A stretch of 64,000 nt of DNA from Phaseolus vulgaris (GCF_000499845.2 NC_023755.2:37460023-37524022), one strand, 5' to 3'; counted from the stretch's first letter, positions 48,991-61,460 are shown. Notes: generated from the letters alone by a model not told the origin. Numbers and translations: made by a program.

Positions 48991-49673
48991 AATTGAAATT
49001 AGAATAAAAAAACGATTACAACAATAAAAAGTGTGAAGTAAAATATATATTGATTAGTTATTTAACTTCTCTAATCTTATAACTCATCCTATTTTTAGAT
49101 AATCAATATTGTTAGGCATGTAGTTTTACATATATACATATATGTATATATGAAAAAAAATATATTTATATATCATAGTACATAGCAAGCAACATAAAAC
49201 AATAACTATTAAATATTAAAATTTATTAGATTTGCAGTATCATAGTATAAATGTTGTATTTAAATTTCAAGTTATAATACACCAATTCAATTTATTTTTC
49301 TAACACAATGGTTTGAACTACAACACTGCACCTAAAAATATATTTAAATTTATGATTATAGAGATCTTTACATTATTATATGCTGAAATTAAAATAAAAA
49401 ATTGAAATTTAAAATATATAATATTATATGAAGTGATCCTGACATTAATTATTATATTTAACTTGAATGTAAATTTGCTATTTATATACCATACACTACA
49501 AAAGAAATTTGCCATTTATATACGAATGTAATAGAAAAGCTGAAATTTCTCTATTTAAATATTAGAATTTGCTTAGTAATAGTCATAATTAGTAGGAAAG
49601 TTACAAAAGTTATCTTCGTCATCATATTTCTTATTTTCAATATAAGTGACTAAGAAATATAGTTTTATACAGG

Positions 49674-49908
49674 TGATTGGTTTATTATTTTTAAACGATA
49701 ATGTTTGATTAATTAACTGAGATAATTTATTAAAGCTAGGAAGCTATGTATTTATACACAGAATGAACAAAGATTGTTCTAAAAAATAGGAAAGAAATTT
49801 GGTAACAAACCAGTAGTTAAAACAGAACTAATTAATTTCCTAATAATATGGAGACTTATTCAATAACAGAAAAAGCTAACTTGCAGGATTAAACACATGA
49901 TTCTAACA
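49674..49908 (-). repeat. 3' LTR of the copia element
   Basis: On the plus strand it runs from TGATTGGTTT to ATTCTAACA. It matches the right LTR from ATAATGTTTGATT onward; the first 25 bases are divergent, so its left limit could shift by a few bases. Confidence 0.85.
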
Positions 49909-49919
49909 CCCCTCTTTGT
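49909..49919 (-). other. Polypurine tract of the copia element
   Basis: On the minus strand AAAGAGGGG lies directly before the 3' LTR's TGTTAGAATC, the position where plus-strand synthesis is primed in LTR retroelements. Confidence 0.85.
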
Positions 49920-50103
49920 TTAAATGTTGCAAACTTCCAGTTTAGTTGTGAAATCTTCGAACTTGCTGACTGGCAGAGGCTTGGTAAAGACATCTGCAAT
50001 TTGATTCTCAGATTTGCAATAACAAAGAATTATGTCACCATTTTCTGGACTTCTCGAACAAAGAAAAGCTTGATGTGGAAATGCTTTGTCTTTCCATGAA
50101 AGA

Positions 50104-51240
50104 CTAGATTATTTGAGATTGAGATTGCAGCTGTTGCAACAATAAATTATGCTTCAGCAGTGGATTGAGCAACAATTTCTTGCTTCTTTGAGCTCCAAGA
50201 GAACATGCCCGATCCAAGGGAGAAACAGTAACCATATGTGCTCTTCTGTCATCAATTGATCCACCCCAGTCACTGTCAAAGAAACCAATTAGCTTCATTT
50301 CTTTTTGCTTCAGAAACTTCACACCAAAATTCCAAGTTCCTTTAATGTATCTGATAATTATTTTTACAGCTTTCATATGTGTTTCGTTTGGACAATGCAT
50401 GAACCTTGAAAGAATACTCACAACATTTAGGATGTCAGGTCTGGTTGCTGTTAAGTACATCAGACAACCTATCAAACTTCTAAACTCAGATTCATTAACC
50501 TTGTCAGAACCATCATCTTTGATTAGCTTCTCCTTTTGATTAATGGAAGTGTTCACAGCTTTGCAATTTTCCATCAGAATTTTCTTGAGTATCTCCTTTG
50601 CATATTTTCTTTGACTTAAGAAAACTTCATCTTGATTCTGTTTGATCTCAATGCCAAGAAAATATGACATCAGACCAAGATCTGTCATTTCGAATACCTT
50701 TTTCATTTCCAGTTTGAACCAGTTGATTTCTGTAACTAACATGTCATCCTCATAAAGAGAAATGACCAAAATATTTGTACCTTGATGTTTGACATATAAT
50801 GTGAGTTCAGATTGGCTTTTTTGAAAGCCAAGGTGTACCAAATGTTCATCAACCTTGTTGTACCAGGCTCGTGGAGCCTGCTTTAATCCATATAAAGCCT
50901 TTTTCAGAAAGTAGACTTTATTTTCATTGCCCTCATTCACAAAGCCTTCAGGTTGTTCAACAAAAATTTCTACTTGCAAATCTCCATTTAAGAATGCAGA
51001 TTTAACATCCAAATGGTATACTTTTCAGCTCCTTTGCGCAACAAGAGCAAGCAACAATCTTACAGTGTCAAGCCTGGCAACAGGTGCAAATATCTCTGAA
51101 TAATCAACACCAAAAACTTGTGCATATCCTTTCACAACAAGTCTTGCTTTGAATTTGTTGATAGAACCATCAGGACTTAGCTTGGTTCTGAAAACCCATC
51201 TTACTCCAATTATTTTTCTGTTTGGAGGTCAATCAACCAA
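50104..51240 (-). pseudogene. Copia reverse transcriptase and RNase H, broken
   Basis: The longest frame (51012-50104) begins MDVKSAFLNGDLQVEIFVEQ, then KKALYGLKQAPRAWY, a LYEDDML block where copia enzymes normally have a YVDD-type site, MTDLGLMSYFLGIEI, and an RNase H segment with GFFDSDWGG. After about 50225 the frame shifts: the family's next block (SWSSKK-type) is found in another frame, and that frame meets a TAA at 50149-50147. The part from 51240 to 51013 reads connecting reverse transcriptase sequence with interruptions. It is part of the 49674-53979 element. Confidence 0.9.
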
Positions 51241-51243
51241 TTC

Positions 51244-51604
51244 TCAAGTTTTATTTTTCTCAATCATAAAAAGCTCCTCCTGCATTGCAGCCATCCAGTG
51301 TTGACTATTTTTTGCATCGTGAAATCCTGCAGGCTCACAAACAACTACATTGCACCTTTGATAGATGTCAGACAACAGTTTTGTTCCTCTGATAGGTGCA
51401 TCATCAACTGCAGCATCTTGTCCATCATCTTCAGATTCTTCTGTCATGCTCCCAAGGGTTGAACTGTTTGTAGCATTTGGACTTTGATTCACCTTAGTTG
51501 AACTTTCCCAATCTCATTGCTCATTTTCAACAAAATGAACATCTCTGCTTACAATCACACGACTAGTTTGTGGCTGGAAAATTTTGTAAGCTTTGGATAC
51601 AGTG
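51244..51604 (-). pseudogene. Copia pol linker region, broken
   Basis: It lies between integrase and reverse transcriptase. The frame at 51492-51244 contains QHWMAAMQEELFMIEKN, the conserved start of the copia reverse transcriptase region (WxxAMxEE). It is separated from its neighbours by stops and frame changes. Confidence 0.75.
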
Positions 51605-52767
51605 CTATATCCAACAAAGATGCCTGCTTCTGCCTTTTTTATCAAGCTTATCACGCTTGACTTGTGGAATATAAGTGAAGCAAAGACAGCCAAATATTCT
51701 GAGAAATTTTAAAAAAGGTTTGTAGCCATACCAAGCTTCATATGGTGTCAGATCTTTCAAGACTTTTGTAGAAATTCGATTTTGTAGGAATACAACAGTG
51801 TTTGTTGCCTCCCCCCAAAACCTTTTTAGAAGATTATTTTCATGGAGCATACACCTTGTCATCTCCATAATGAATTTGCTCTTCCTTTCACTGACACCAT
51901 TTTGTTGAGGAGTATATGGTGTTGTTAATTGATGTTGAATTCCAGCTTCTTCACAAAATTTGTTGAAATCATCAGAGGTGTATTCCTTGCCATTGTCAGA
52001 CCTTATAATCTGAATTGAGCATCCACTTTCATTTTCAACTCTGGTTTTGAATTTCCAGAATATACTGGGAACCTCTGACTTTTGTTTCAACATGAAAATC
52101 CAGCACATTCTTGTTAGATCATCAATAAAAATAATGTAGTATAGGTTACCATTTAATGAAGGTGTTCTCTGAGGACCACACAGATTAGTGTGCACCAGCT
52201 GTAGCTTTTTCGAGGCTCTCCAAGCTTGTTTAGGGAAAGGTTGCCTGTGTTGCTTCCCAAAATTGCAGGCATGACAAGGAGGAATATTATCATCAATGTT
52301 TGCGAGTCCTTCAACCAACTTCTTTGATTGCATCTGAAACAATCCTTAATGATGAAAGTGCCCAAGTCTTTTGTGCCTATTTCAGTGGCACTAGCTTTGG
52401 ACTTTAAAGCCATTTGTTCTTTCTCCATTGGATTTAAAGTAAAGCTTTTTCCTTTCATTTTGACATTGAACAAGTCTTTGCCACTAGCATCTCTAATCAA
52501 GCACTGTTTATTCTCAAACAACACTTTATAGCCTTTATCGAGTAGCTGACCAACACTTAAGAGATTTTGATCAATTTTAGGTACAAATAAAACATCTGAA
52601 ATAAATTTTGTACATTTATAGCTTGCTATAGCTACTGCGTCTTTTCCCTTGACTTCCAAGAGTTCACCATTTCCAATTCTCACTCTCTTAACTTCAGTGT
52701 TTTTTAATTCTTCGAAAAGCTCCTTGTCATATGTCATATGATTTGTACACCCACTGTCAATCAACTA
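51605..52767 (-). pseudogene. Copia protease and integrase, broken
   Basis: The protease frame (52764-52153) starts at LIDSGCTNHMT with the retropepsin Asp-Ser-Gly; the codon before it is TAG (52767-52765). A frame change near 52340 leads into the integrase (52342-51605) with CHACNFGKQH, LVHTNLCGP, IIRSDNGKEYTS and QNGVSER. The catalytic triad is incomplete: the first Asp expected in HTxLCGP is Asn (codon 52186-52184), while the second Asp and the Glu are present. This adds a point lesion to the frame breaks. Confidence 0.92.
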
Positions 52768-52911
52768 GCTCTCACTTGATTCTCTACTTGAGAAACAAGT
52801 GACCACGAACAATTGATCTTCTTCTTGACCAACAACCTGTGCATCTACTTCTTGCACCTGACCTTTGACTTTGCAGATCACAACTTCATGTTCAAGTTGA
52901 TTGCATTTGGA

Positions 52912-53707
52912 TCATTTGGCATCGGGTCTTCTCCAACACTTGTATGGTGGATGACCTTTCTTCTCACAATGGCAGCAAGGTGGGTAGGATTTTTTGGAAC
53001 CTCCTTCCTTTTTGAAGTTTTTCTTCTTTTTGTACCTGTTGTTGTCTTGATGCTTGACAGGTAAAGCTCCTTCAATCACCCCTTCCTGCCTCATAAACCT
53101 TCTTTGCTCTTGTGCTTGTAAAGCATTCAAGAGTTTTGTAAGATAAATTTTTGACTGGTCTTTGGTGTTCTTCAGAGTAGTAATGGTGGCTTCAAACTTC
53201 TCGGGAACAGTGACCAGCAACTTTTCAACAATCCTAGAGTCATTAAACACAAAACCAAGTAATCTCACCTTATTAGCAATGTTGAGAAGTCTGTCAGAGT
53301 ACTCCTTCACTGACTCAGACTCCTTCATCTTCTGCAACTCGAAATCCCGAATCAAATTCAAGACTTTTATTCCACGAATCCTCTCATCTTCTACAAATTC
53401 ACCCTTGAGGTAATCCCAAATTTCCTTTGCTGTTCTGAGGGACATTATTCGTGTGAAGATCATTTGAGATACAACTGCAAATAGGCAAGCTTTTGCCTTT
53501 GATTTTCTGTTTTTTTTTCTCCTTCTGTGCTTTGATTTGTGCAACAGTAGGATTTGCTGGAAGTGGAGGGACTTCGTAATCCTCTTCTACTGCTTCCCAA
53601 AGATCCAAAGCCTCCAGATAAGTCTCCATACGAACTGCCCACATTTGATAATTGTCTCCATCGAAGACTGGTGGTGCAACAACTGAAAAACTTGATTCTC
53701 CTTCCAT
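52912..53707 (-). pseudogene. Copia gag, frameshifted
   Basis: It starts at ATG 53707 (MEGESSFSVVAPPVFDG) with the UBN2/gag pattern DNYQMWAVRMETYLEALDLW. A frame change occurs at a run of nine T (53510-53518). The second frame (to TGA 52914-52912) carries FVEDERIRGIKVLNLIRDFE and a CX2CX4HX4C zinc knuckle (CCHCEKKGHPPYKC). Intact relatives fuse gag to pol; here the TGA ends gag. Confidence 0.92.
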
Positions 53708-53739
53708 TTTGACCTCACAGATCACTTAAGAAGAGAGTT

Positions 53740-53750
53740 CTGATACCAAT
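53740..53750 (-). other. Primer-binding site of the copia element
   Basis: On the minus strand ATTGGTATCAG follows the 5' LTR directly, matching the initiator-methionine tRNA primer site (TGGTATCAGAGC) used by plant copia elements. Confidence 0.85.
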
Positions 53751-53751
53751 T

Positions 53752-53979
53752 TGTTAGTTTCATAAAAAATAATGTTTGATTGATCAACTGAGATAATTTA
53801 TTAAAGCTGGAAAGCTATGTATTTATACACAGAATAAACAAAGATTGTTCTAAAAAACAGGAAAGAAATCTGGTAACAAACCAGTAGTTAAAATAGAACT
53901 AATTAATTTCCTAATAATCTGGAGACTTATTCAATAACAAAAAGCTAACATGCAGGATGTTAAACACATGATCCTAACA
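53752..53979 (-). repeat. 5' LTR of the copia element
   Basis: It is 228 bp, from TGTTAGTTTC to GATCCTAACA on the plus strand, so it has TG...CA ends. A TATAAATA box (TGTGTATAAATACATAG on the minus strand) is a plausible promoter. Confidence 0.93.
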
Positions 53980-54767
53980 ATGTTCCATTTATAAAGAACC
54001 ATCATTTCTCTATAAAAAAAATGCCTTCCTCTGCCTTCTGTCTAACTTTTTGAACATCTTTGTCATCATAATGACGATCGGAGTCCGTCATTGGATTCCT
54101 AGCAGCAAATACTACAAGACTATCCAATCAGAATTTTAGACAGAGTAAATTCATTTTTGTTCCTTTTTTCTTTGAGTTAGATTTATAATTGTTAAGTTTA
54201 TCTTGGTAAATGTTGTTGCATGTGAGCTTTCTAGCTTCAACATGGATTAGTTCCTGTTAGCTCAGGGTTCTAGTGATGTAGTTAGATTTTTTATTAGAAC
54301 TCTATGATGCAGGTTAAGCTACCCTAGAGTAAAGTAGTGTATTGAGTGAAATCAAATGTGAAATGATTGATTTTGATAGTTTTGTATAGTATATGTTGAA
54401 TTTGATTAGCATAAGTTATTGAATATGTTTTTTTTTAGATTGGAAGTGTTTGAATGAGTTGAATTGTATTATGATATAATTTAAATTTAAGAATTTGTAA
54501 GTATTGGTTGTTTGATTCTGAATGACTTTTTAGAGGTGTTGAATATATATATATATATGTATATATGGTATTACAAATTGACATATTAACTTTATTACAA
54601 TTACTATCTAACTGTGAGCAGACAATTTTCATTGTTTTTTGTTTAATATGTTTGAGTATGAAAATAATTTGTTGAAAAACTTAAATTTTAATAGTTTTAT
54701 GCAGTTTTAATGTGGGTGAAATATTCTTGCTAAAGCTAGCCTAAGACAGTGAGTTTCAAACCTATTT

Positions 54768-54905
54768 TCGCTCAAGTGAGAGCGAATCTCGCTCAAGCAA
54801 AAATGGGATGAATTTTGGGGTATTCTAGGGTTGATATTCGCTCAAGCAAGGAGATTTTCGCTCAAGCGGAACCATTTTTTCTTAAGCTAGATGCTTAAGC
54901 GGACC
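54768..54905. repeat. Cluster of TCGCTCAAGC motifs
   Basis: TCGCTCAAG(C/T) occurs at 54768, 54789, 54838 and 54858, with decayed forms (CTTAAGCTAG, GCTTAAGCGG) to 54902 and an inverted AGTGAGAGCGAA next to the first. I associate such motif strings with repeats in Phaseolus and Vigna; their host element is not visible here. Confidence 0.7.
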
Positions 54906-55455
54906 CATATATATAAACTTATTAAAAAAAAATTATGAACTAAATATTTCAACTTTTAAATACAAACTCAATTAATACTTAGCATAATAAATATAATAAA
55001 TATAATTCATATTAATCATTATGGTAAGCATAAAGTACCAAGGCACTGGATAATTATTAAGAAACCTCTAATTATTCATAAAGAAACACAAGGAAAGTAA
55101 TTGTGTTTTCAAATTTAATTGCTAAATACTTTTATAATAAATATCTTCCATTTTTTCTTCTTTTAATCAGTACCTTAAGGCCAATGATTGGTTTTCCTAA
55201 ATAAAAGCAGTCATTTAGCTATAAAATAAAGGATATACCTTAAAAGCATACCTTCAGAACTTTGTATGTTTGCAATTCTTTTCATATCAACAAGTGTTGG
55301 ATCATCAAGCATGTGCTTTTTGGAGTAAACACAAACGAGATTCCTATTAAAACAAGAGCATAAGTAAAAAGTTTCAGAACTCAACTTCGTTTATAGAAGG
55401 AAATATAACATCACAAATCTTTAGTTTGATAAACATAGATTAATTGTCCGAGAAG

Positions 55456-55613
55456 GGATATGGAGCAAATGTTGCTAGTTGTCCTGCAAGATTGCATACG
55501 CCACCTGATAGGCTTCAAAACATAAAATTTGATGTACTGGGTGAGATTTTAGCAAGCTATGTACGTGTCTTACATTGGAAGAAGATGAAATTAAGAAATG
55601 TTATGGACATGTG
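55456..55613 (+). pseudogene. Possible coding relic
   Basis: A 52-codon open stretch reads [20 protein letters not shown] and continues to [15 protein letters not shown] before TGA. It lacks a start and flanking exons, and I do not recognise the family. Its non-repetitive composition is unusual for this AT-rich region. Confidence 0.2.
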
Positions 55614-56699
55614 AATCGTTTATTCGAGTACAGGGCACACTGAATTTAGACGAATATAAGGATGAGGCAAGTGTAAATATCACTTGTCTTTGTCTGTTGA
55701 TTCTTAACATCCAATTGTCAGATCAGCTGGTTAAGTATAATGTGCACATCATGTAACATGTTTATAAATTCAATTTATTTGTATTATCACAGTTTTTAGG
55801 ATGAACTTTAGTCAAATTTTAACTTAAATGGTCTTTCTCTATTACTCACAAAAAAACAAAAGGTACAATCCGTGCTTCAACTGACAGAGAGCACCATATT
55901 ATTTTACAACAACAATATGATTACAATTTTTCATCAAATTAACATGCATTTTATCTATTTATGAAGAACCAATACCAATCCATGGTCCAAGTCATTCACA
56001 TCTAACAGACACAATCATGCAATAACATAAATGCCATAAAAAAACACTTTTTTTTTGTTCTTTTTCACCCAAAATCCCTAATTAAACAAAAGAGGACATT
56101 TCTAAAAACAAGTATATAAATTTTCACACATAAAAAAAGGAGTTGAAAGTTCCTAACAATTAACTCATTTCCAAAATCCTATAACAAAATATCAAAATTT
56201 GAAAAAGTTAGGTTACTCAGGATCATTCTAATACAAATCAAACAACATGATCAGGCTAGTTTCAATTTAACATTAACTTAATCAAATCATAAGTAATAGA
56301 AAATAAATTAAAATAAATCATGACCTAAAGGAGGTCTCAATATGTAAGAAGTGTATTCCACCATGACGAAGAACGAAGAATTAGAGATAAATCAACGTGG
56401 AAACGTTAAAGCAGTGTATAAGTATATTTATCAATCATGATGAACCATGAGCACGAGCAGGAGCCACAAATCTTGAACGGGTGAGAAGAAGGTATAAATA
56501 GAGCATGAACCACAATGACAACTACAAATGGTGTAGCACGAGTAAGAAGAGTGACAAGAATTCTAAACTAGGGTTTGAAATTAGAGAACAAAGAAGGGTT
56601 TAGGATTAGCTTATAAAGTTTAAAGATTTACATAGAAAATATTTACTCTCTTAGTTTAACTAAATTACTAATTTTACACTAACATAATAAATCTTATCT

Positions 56700-56943
56700 T
56701 TATTACAAAAATACAACCGTACTACTTTTTATGACTGGTAGAATTAGAGCTGACATAGTAAATCACTTACTATGATGGTTGTATACTGAACATACATAGT
56801 AGATAATTACTATGTCAGTTGTATTTTTAAATGACATAATAAATGTTATGTTTATTACAAAAATGTCACTGCATTACTTTTTATGACAAGTGGATTATGC
56901 CCATCATAATAACTTGTCATTGTTTCCTATTTTTGTACTAGTG
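56700..56943 (-). mobile_element. CACTA-type transposon end with subterminal repeats
   Basis: The right edge reads CCTATTTTTGTACTAGTG; on the minus strand it starts CACTAGTACAAAAATAGG, a CACTA-type terminus. Upstream lie repeated TTACTATG and CATAGTAA words (56755-56815) and duplicated ACTTTTTATGAC blocks (56722 and 56876), typical of subterminal repeats. The opposite terminus was not found in the window. Confidence 0.6.
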
Positions 56944-58209
56944 AATGGATTATATTAGTCCAATATATTTAAATACATTATATTTTATCAAAGTTTGATG
57001 CCTTGTGCAAATATTAGTGACTAGAAAAAAAAATAGAAGGTTGAACTTTTTAGGAATCTGACACAAAGAAGTTGTTCCGAAAGCAAAAGTAGAAAGGAAT
57101 AAGTTGAGTGTGTTTAGAAAGAGCTAAGGATGCTAAAAGCAATGAGACCAATTTTTATCTTCACATTCATCCATGTGTTTAATACTTTATATTCTTCTCT
57201 TCCATACTCTCTACTCCTTCTCACCAACAACAAATTTTAGTTTATTACCACTTCTTTTTTTTAAACCTTTTGGAATTCAAAGTTAGCAAAGAGTTATGAC
57301 ATAACATAAATTCTGAGTTGTATGGTTCATGTGAGGATATTGGATATTGTCATACACAAGCTCTACTTTATTAGATTTTACACCAGCAATATTTTTCTGT
57401 GATGTATCAATAGGGTATATTTATATTAGTATAATGATATATTTAGTTTAAATTGTTATAATTATAGTAATTATTTATGATGTGTTTATGTTTTAAAAGT
57501 GGATGAATCAAATCAAATATGTTGTATGAAAGATAAATCCATAGAAGGTAATGACATAATGTATAATATAAATGTTGAGTTACAAATTTTTCAAAATGAA
57601 ATGTTCAAGTTTTATTAGTAACTTAAATTATGTAGAAAATGTATTAGGTGGTGAAAAGTATATGAATAATCCTACATACCACCTTGAGCTATCTTGATGT
57701 GTATGAGTGGACAATTCTAAGTGAAGTTATGGGAGAATTTGATTTTTTAATATAAGTATTTGTCTTAGATGATCATACTAAATATAATGTTCTAGAAGTA
57801 ATTGGATTTTGAAATTTGTGATTTTTTTAATTGTCTTAATTTATTTGATAACATAATGAATGAAATTGTATTCTTTTTTAATAGAAAAATAGACTTGACA
57901 TAATGTATAATATAAATATAAAGATTTTACACAACATATGATATTACCTTTAAATTGCATCAAGGGAGTAATTTCATTTGTTATTATAAACTCATATTTG
58001 ATTAAATAAGTAAATATATTTGAATGAGCACACACATAAAGACAATCTAATTACACACATACATCTATAAAGAGAGAATATAGTTACCTCAATATAATCT
58101 AATCTATATAAATAGTTCAATCATTTTCATTATATTATTTTTTTTAAATTATAATTGAACTGATGGTTTTATTTACTCGAATCATGTAAAAAATTATATA
58201 AATTTAAAG

Positions 58210-58231
58210 TTATATATATATATATATATAT
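58210..58231. repeat. (TA)n microsatellite
   Basis: An alternating TA run of about 22 bases. Confidence 0.9.
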
Positions 58232-58849
58232 TAAAATTGACATAGCATATATATTTTTAAATATATACTGATAAAAATATTTTATTAACATTTGATTGTT
58301 ATCTATTTTTTTGAAATTCAACTTAAACCATCAATGTAATATATAATTATCATTTAACGGATAGATTGATAAAATACTAACAATGTTAATCACATAAATG
58401 AAAGTATCCTAACATGTATTTTTGATAAAAGTAGTATGAAAAAAATGCACATGACTATTCATAGAAAAATTTAGAAATTATAAAACAAAATATATCCAAT
58501 AAATAGAAAGAAATAAAAACTGTAAATTTATACTTACCTATAAATGGACCATTGCAAGTATATATTGATAGGGGATTTCGTTACTCATCGAATAAAATAG
58601 CTTTATTTTTCATAATGTATATTTAAACTTTCTTTCATATGGTTTAAATATAAATACGTTTAGTTCTTTACATTCAGTAAACGATTTTACCGCAAACGTT
58701 TCAATCATTATATTACATCCCATTACATAATTTTGTAATTCTCTAATAATTTGAATTCATTTTACATAAATAAACTAATGGACAAATTTTATGTTAGAAA
58801 TGACACATTAATTAGATTAACTAAAGAAATAAAGTTATTTCATAGTAAA

Positions 58850-59290
58850 AATTATTTTATAATATATAAGTGAGTGTAAATCTCGTCTAACTTATCTTGT
58901 AAAGTTAAATTAGATTTAAATTCTTAATATGGTATTAAATTCATTTAAAGTTTATCCTAATAAGAATTTTGTTATACATAATCCTTATTTATATAACTCG
59001 GGTTTATAATAAATGAGTTATCTATGGTGATATACACGCATACATCAATTTACACCGAAATCTTTTCTCTCTCTTTTATAATAAATTTGTTGGATCTATC
59101 ATGTCGCTATTGAATTATTCATAAATGTTTAGTCCATACGTAATAGTTGACATCGTAAGAGAGTCTATTGAATATCTTATATTAATAGAAGAGATTTCAG
59201 AGAATATAGGTGATTACAAACCTCATCTTATAAATCAATTTTATAAAATTAAATCAAACTTCAAATCGAGTCCTTAATAAATATCCAATA
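58850..59290 (-). repeat. Decayed dispersed legume repeat (relatives of 13148-13310)
   Basis: Two related blocks carry ATAATATATAAGTGAGTGTAAATCTCG, then AAGTTAAATTAGATTTAAA, and further right CAAACCTCATCTTATAAATC, AATTTTATAAAATTAAATCA. Both are in inverse orientation relative to the 13-kb copy. Confidence 0.4.
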
Positions 59291-61139
59291 TTTTCAACTA
59301 AACGTCTCTTATTATAAATAAAATAAAACATTTAACAAATATATTGGAAGACATAAGTGATATCACTAAGTCACACTTGAATTTAATTTAATGCTTTAGA
59401 AAAGTAAAGTCGAAAATCCTTATAATGTTGTGGTGAATAGATGAATAGAAGAGAGGTGAAAATAATGATTTGGTTTGCGACTATTGGTAAATGAATATTA
59501 AAAGTATGATTTTTGAAGTCAAGAAAGAGAGAAGGAGAATGCGACTTCCACCTACCACTGGTATTTTTCAAACAAAACTGTGCCATTGTGGATAATTTTT
59601 TCAAATAAATAAATTTGAGTGCTTCATCATAATTATTACATAAAGAATTGTCGTTAGACCACATTAATGAATTTAACAATATAAATAAATAGAATTTAAT
59701 AGGCCAAACCTGGTTTGACTGTGTTAATATCCACACACCATATTCTTTTCACATATGTTCAAACACCACCACTTGCTATCAGTTTCACTAATTTTATTTT
59801 TTTAAAATGTTGATCTTTGACCAAAATTGGAACAGTCTATTCCAAATATAATATATAATTTGGGTAGTGAGTTTATGTTAGGTTTAGTTTTTAATATTTT
59901 TTAAATTAATTATTTTTAAATAAAAATATATAAAAATATTATTAATTAAAATGTACAATATTTTTTTTATTCATTTTATTATTGTCATCAATGAGATGAC
60001 CTAATCATTATTTTTATTTTCTCATTTCTAACATATGAATTAACTTATTTTTCTTCTTCTTCAATCTCCTTCAACTTTCCAATTAACCATCCTTCCATCT
60101 TCAAGAACAGTGAAAGCATACTGTTATGTGGGGGCACATATTTCTGTTACATATATAAATAAAAATATTTTTAAAAACGTTTGTATATTTACATATTTGG
60201 CACTCTCAAAATTTTTCCTACTCTTATAAAAAAAATTGACAAATTTTAAGAAATCTGGAGAGAGAATATGCCAATTAATAAACAAGTTGAAGAAAAAAAA
60301 AACAGAAATAACCAACATTTAGTTATTTGATGACAAAATTAAAACTTTAAAAAAATAAAAAAATATTTTAAACACTGAGTAGATAAAATTTTAATAAAGA
60401 CTTAATTAAAAAGATTAAATTTATAAAGTATTTAAAATTTAATCAAGTGTTTGTATTTTAAATAGTTCAAAACTATTTCTCTAACTCGGCCCATATCAGA
60501 TTAAGAGGTTAACGAACAATTTTGATTTTATTTTAAAAAATAAATAAAATATGTTTTTTAATTTAGTTTAACAATAAAATTAATTTCGTTTATATGTAAT
60601 GATATGTTATATAAATTTTAATGCACATATGTTTAGAAAAAAATATTATTTTTTAATTTTCTTGAAACCTTAAATATTTAGTTATTAAAATATTTACAAT
60701 TTTTGTATTAGTTTCTAATAAAAGTTTTCTTCTTGAGTTTTGGTCACTGAAATATTTATAGATTTTGCAGTTGACTTTTGGTTTCTACATATTTTTTTTT
60801 TATCTTAATAATGAATATATTTTATGTTATATAATGATGAATCATCATCATTCAAAATGTGGTATGAGACATTGGTCCAGAGGAATAAGAGGATAATATA
60901 ACAAAGCGAGTTTTATTATCTAACGTTTCAAAGAAAGGAATGTTTCAGTCGATTGGCAAAGAAATTTCACCCCGAAATAGAAAAGGTAAAAAATGCGTTT
61001 CATAGGGAAATTGGGTTCACAGTTCTCCAAATACAGAGAAGAGGAGGGTCATGAGCTTCTGAAGAATAACACGTTCACTCAATCATGGAAAGTCACATCA
61101 CCCTTTCATTCTTTAATTTTAAGAAGAAAGTTGAATTAT

Positions 61140-61460
61140 AATAAATGATGTTAGAGATTTATGACCAGAGATTAGGAGATTTTGTAATATATTCATGACT
61201 AGAGATACAGACAAGTGATTTTGTAATATATAAGTGAATTTATGTGTTTTACTAATTGAATTAGATTTAAAGTTGATTTATTATAGTTATTTAAAATATA
61301 TTAAAAAGTGTATTTATTATAATTATTTAAAATATATAAAGTTTGTTAGAGTTTATTCGTTTATTCATTATTAAAACACTCATAAATATATTGTTTCACG
61401 AGTTAAAATGGATGTAAATTTTATTTTATAAGTTAGTTTTACAAAATTGAGTTAGATTTA
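61140..61460 (-). repeat. Decayed dispersed legume repeat
   Basis: TTTTGTAATATATAAGTGAA and AATTGAATTAGATTTAAAGTTGATT, with a second weak block ending AAATTGAGTTAGATTTAAAG at about 61460. It is the same family as 13148-13310. Confidence 0.4.

Larger units (their letters stand above)
49674..53979 (-). mobile_element. Ty1/copia LTR retrotransposon (complete, decayed)
   Basis: Two LTRs of about 230 bp bracket a 3.8-kb interior in copia order on the minus strand: gag, protease, integrase, reverse transcriptase, RNase H. A primer-binding site next to the 5' LTR and a purine tract next to the 3' LTR confirm structure and orientation. By eye the LTRs differ at about 11 substitutions and two indels over some 210 aligned bases (about 5%), so the insertion is not recent. 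No matching 5-bp target duplication is visible (left flank ACAGG, right flank ATGTT). Multiple stops and frameshifts make it non-functional. Confidence 0.95.
53980..56699. other. Repeat-derived intergenic region
   Basis: No complete gene is seen. The TCGCTCAAGC cluster and a short coding-like stretch are listed separately. A stretch at 54070-54125 contains ATGACG...CGTCAT inverted words, possibly the subterminal part of a DNA transposon. Confidence 0.4.
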
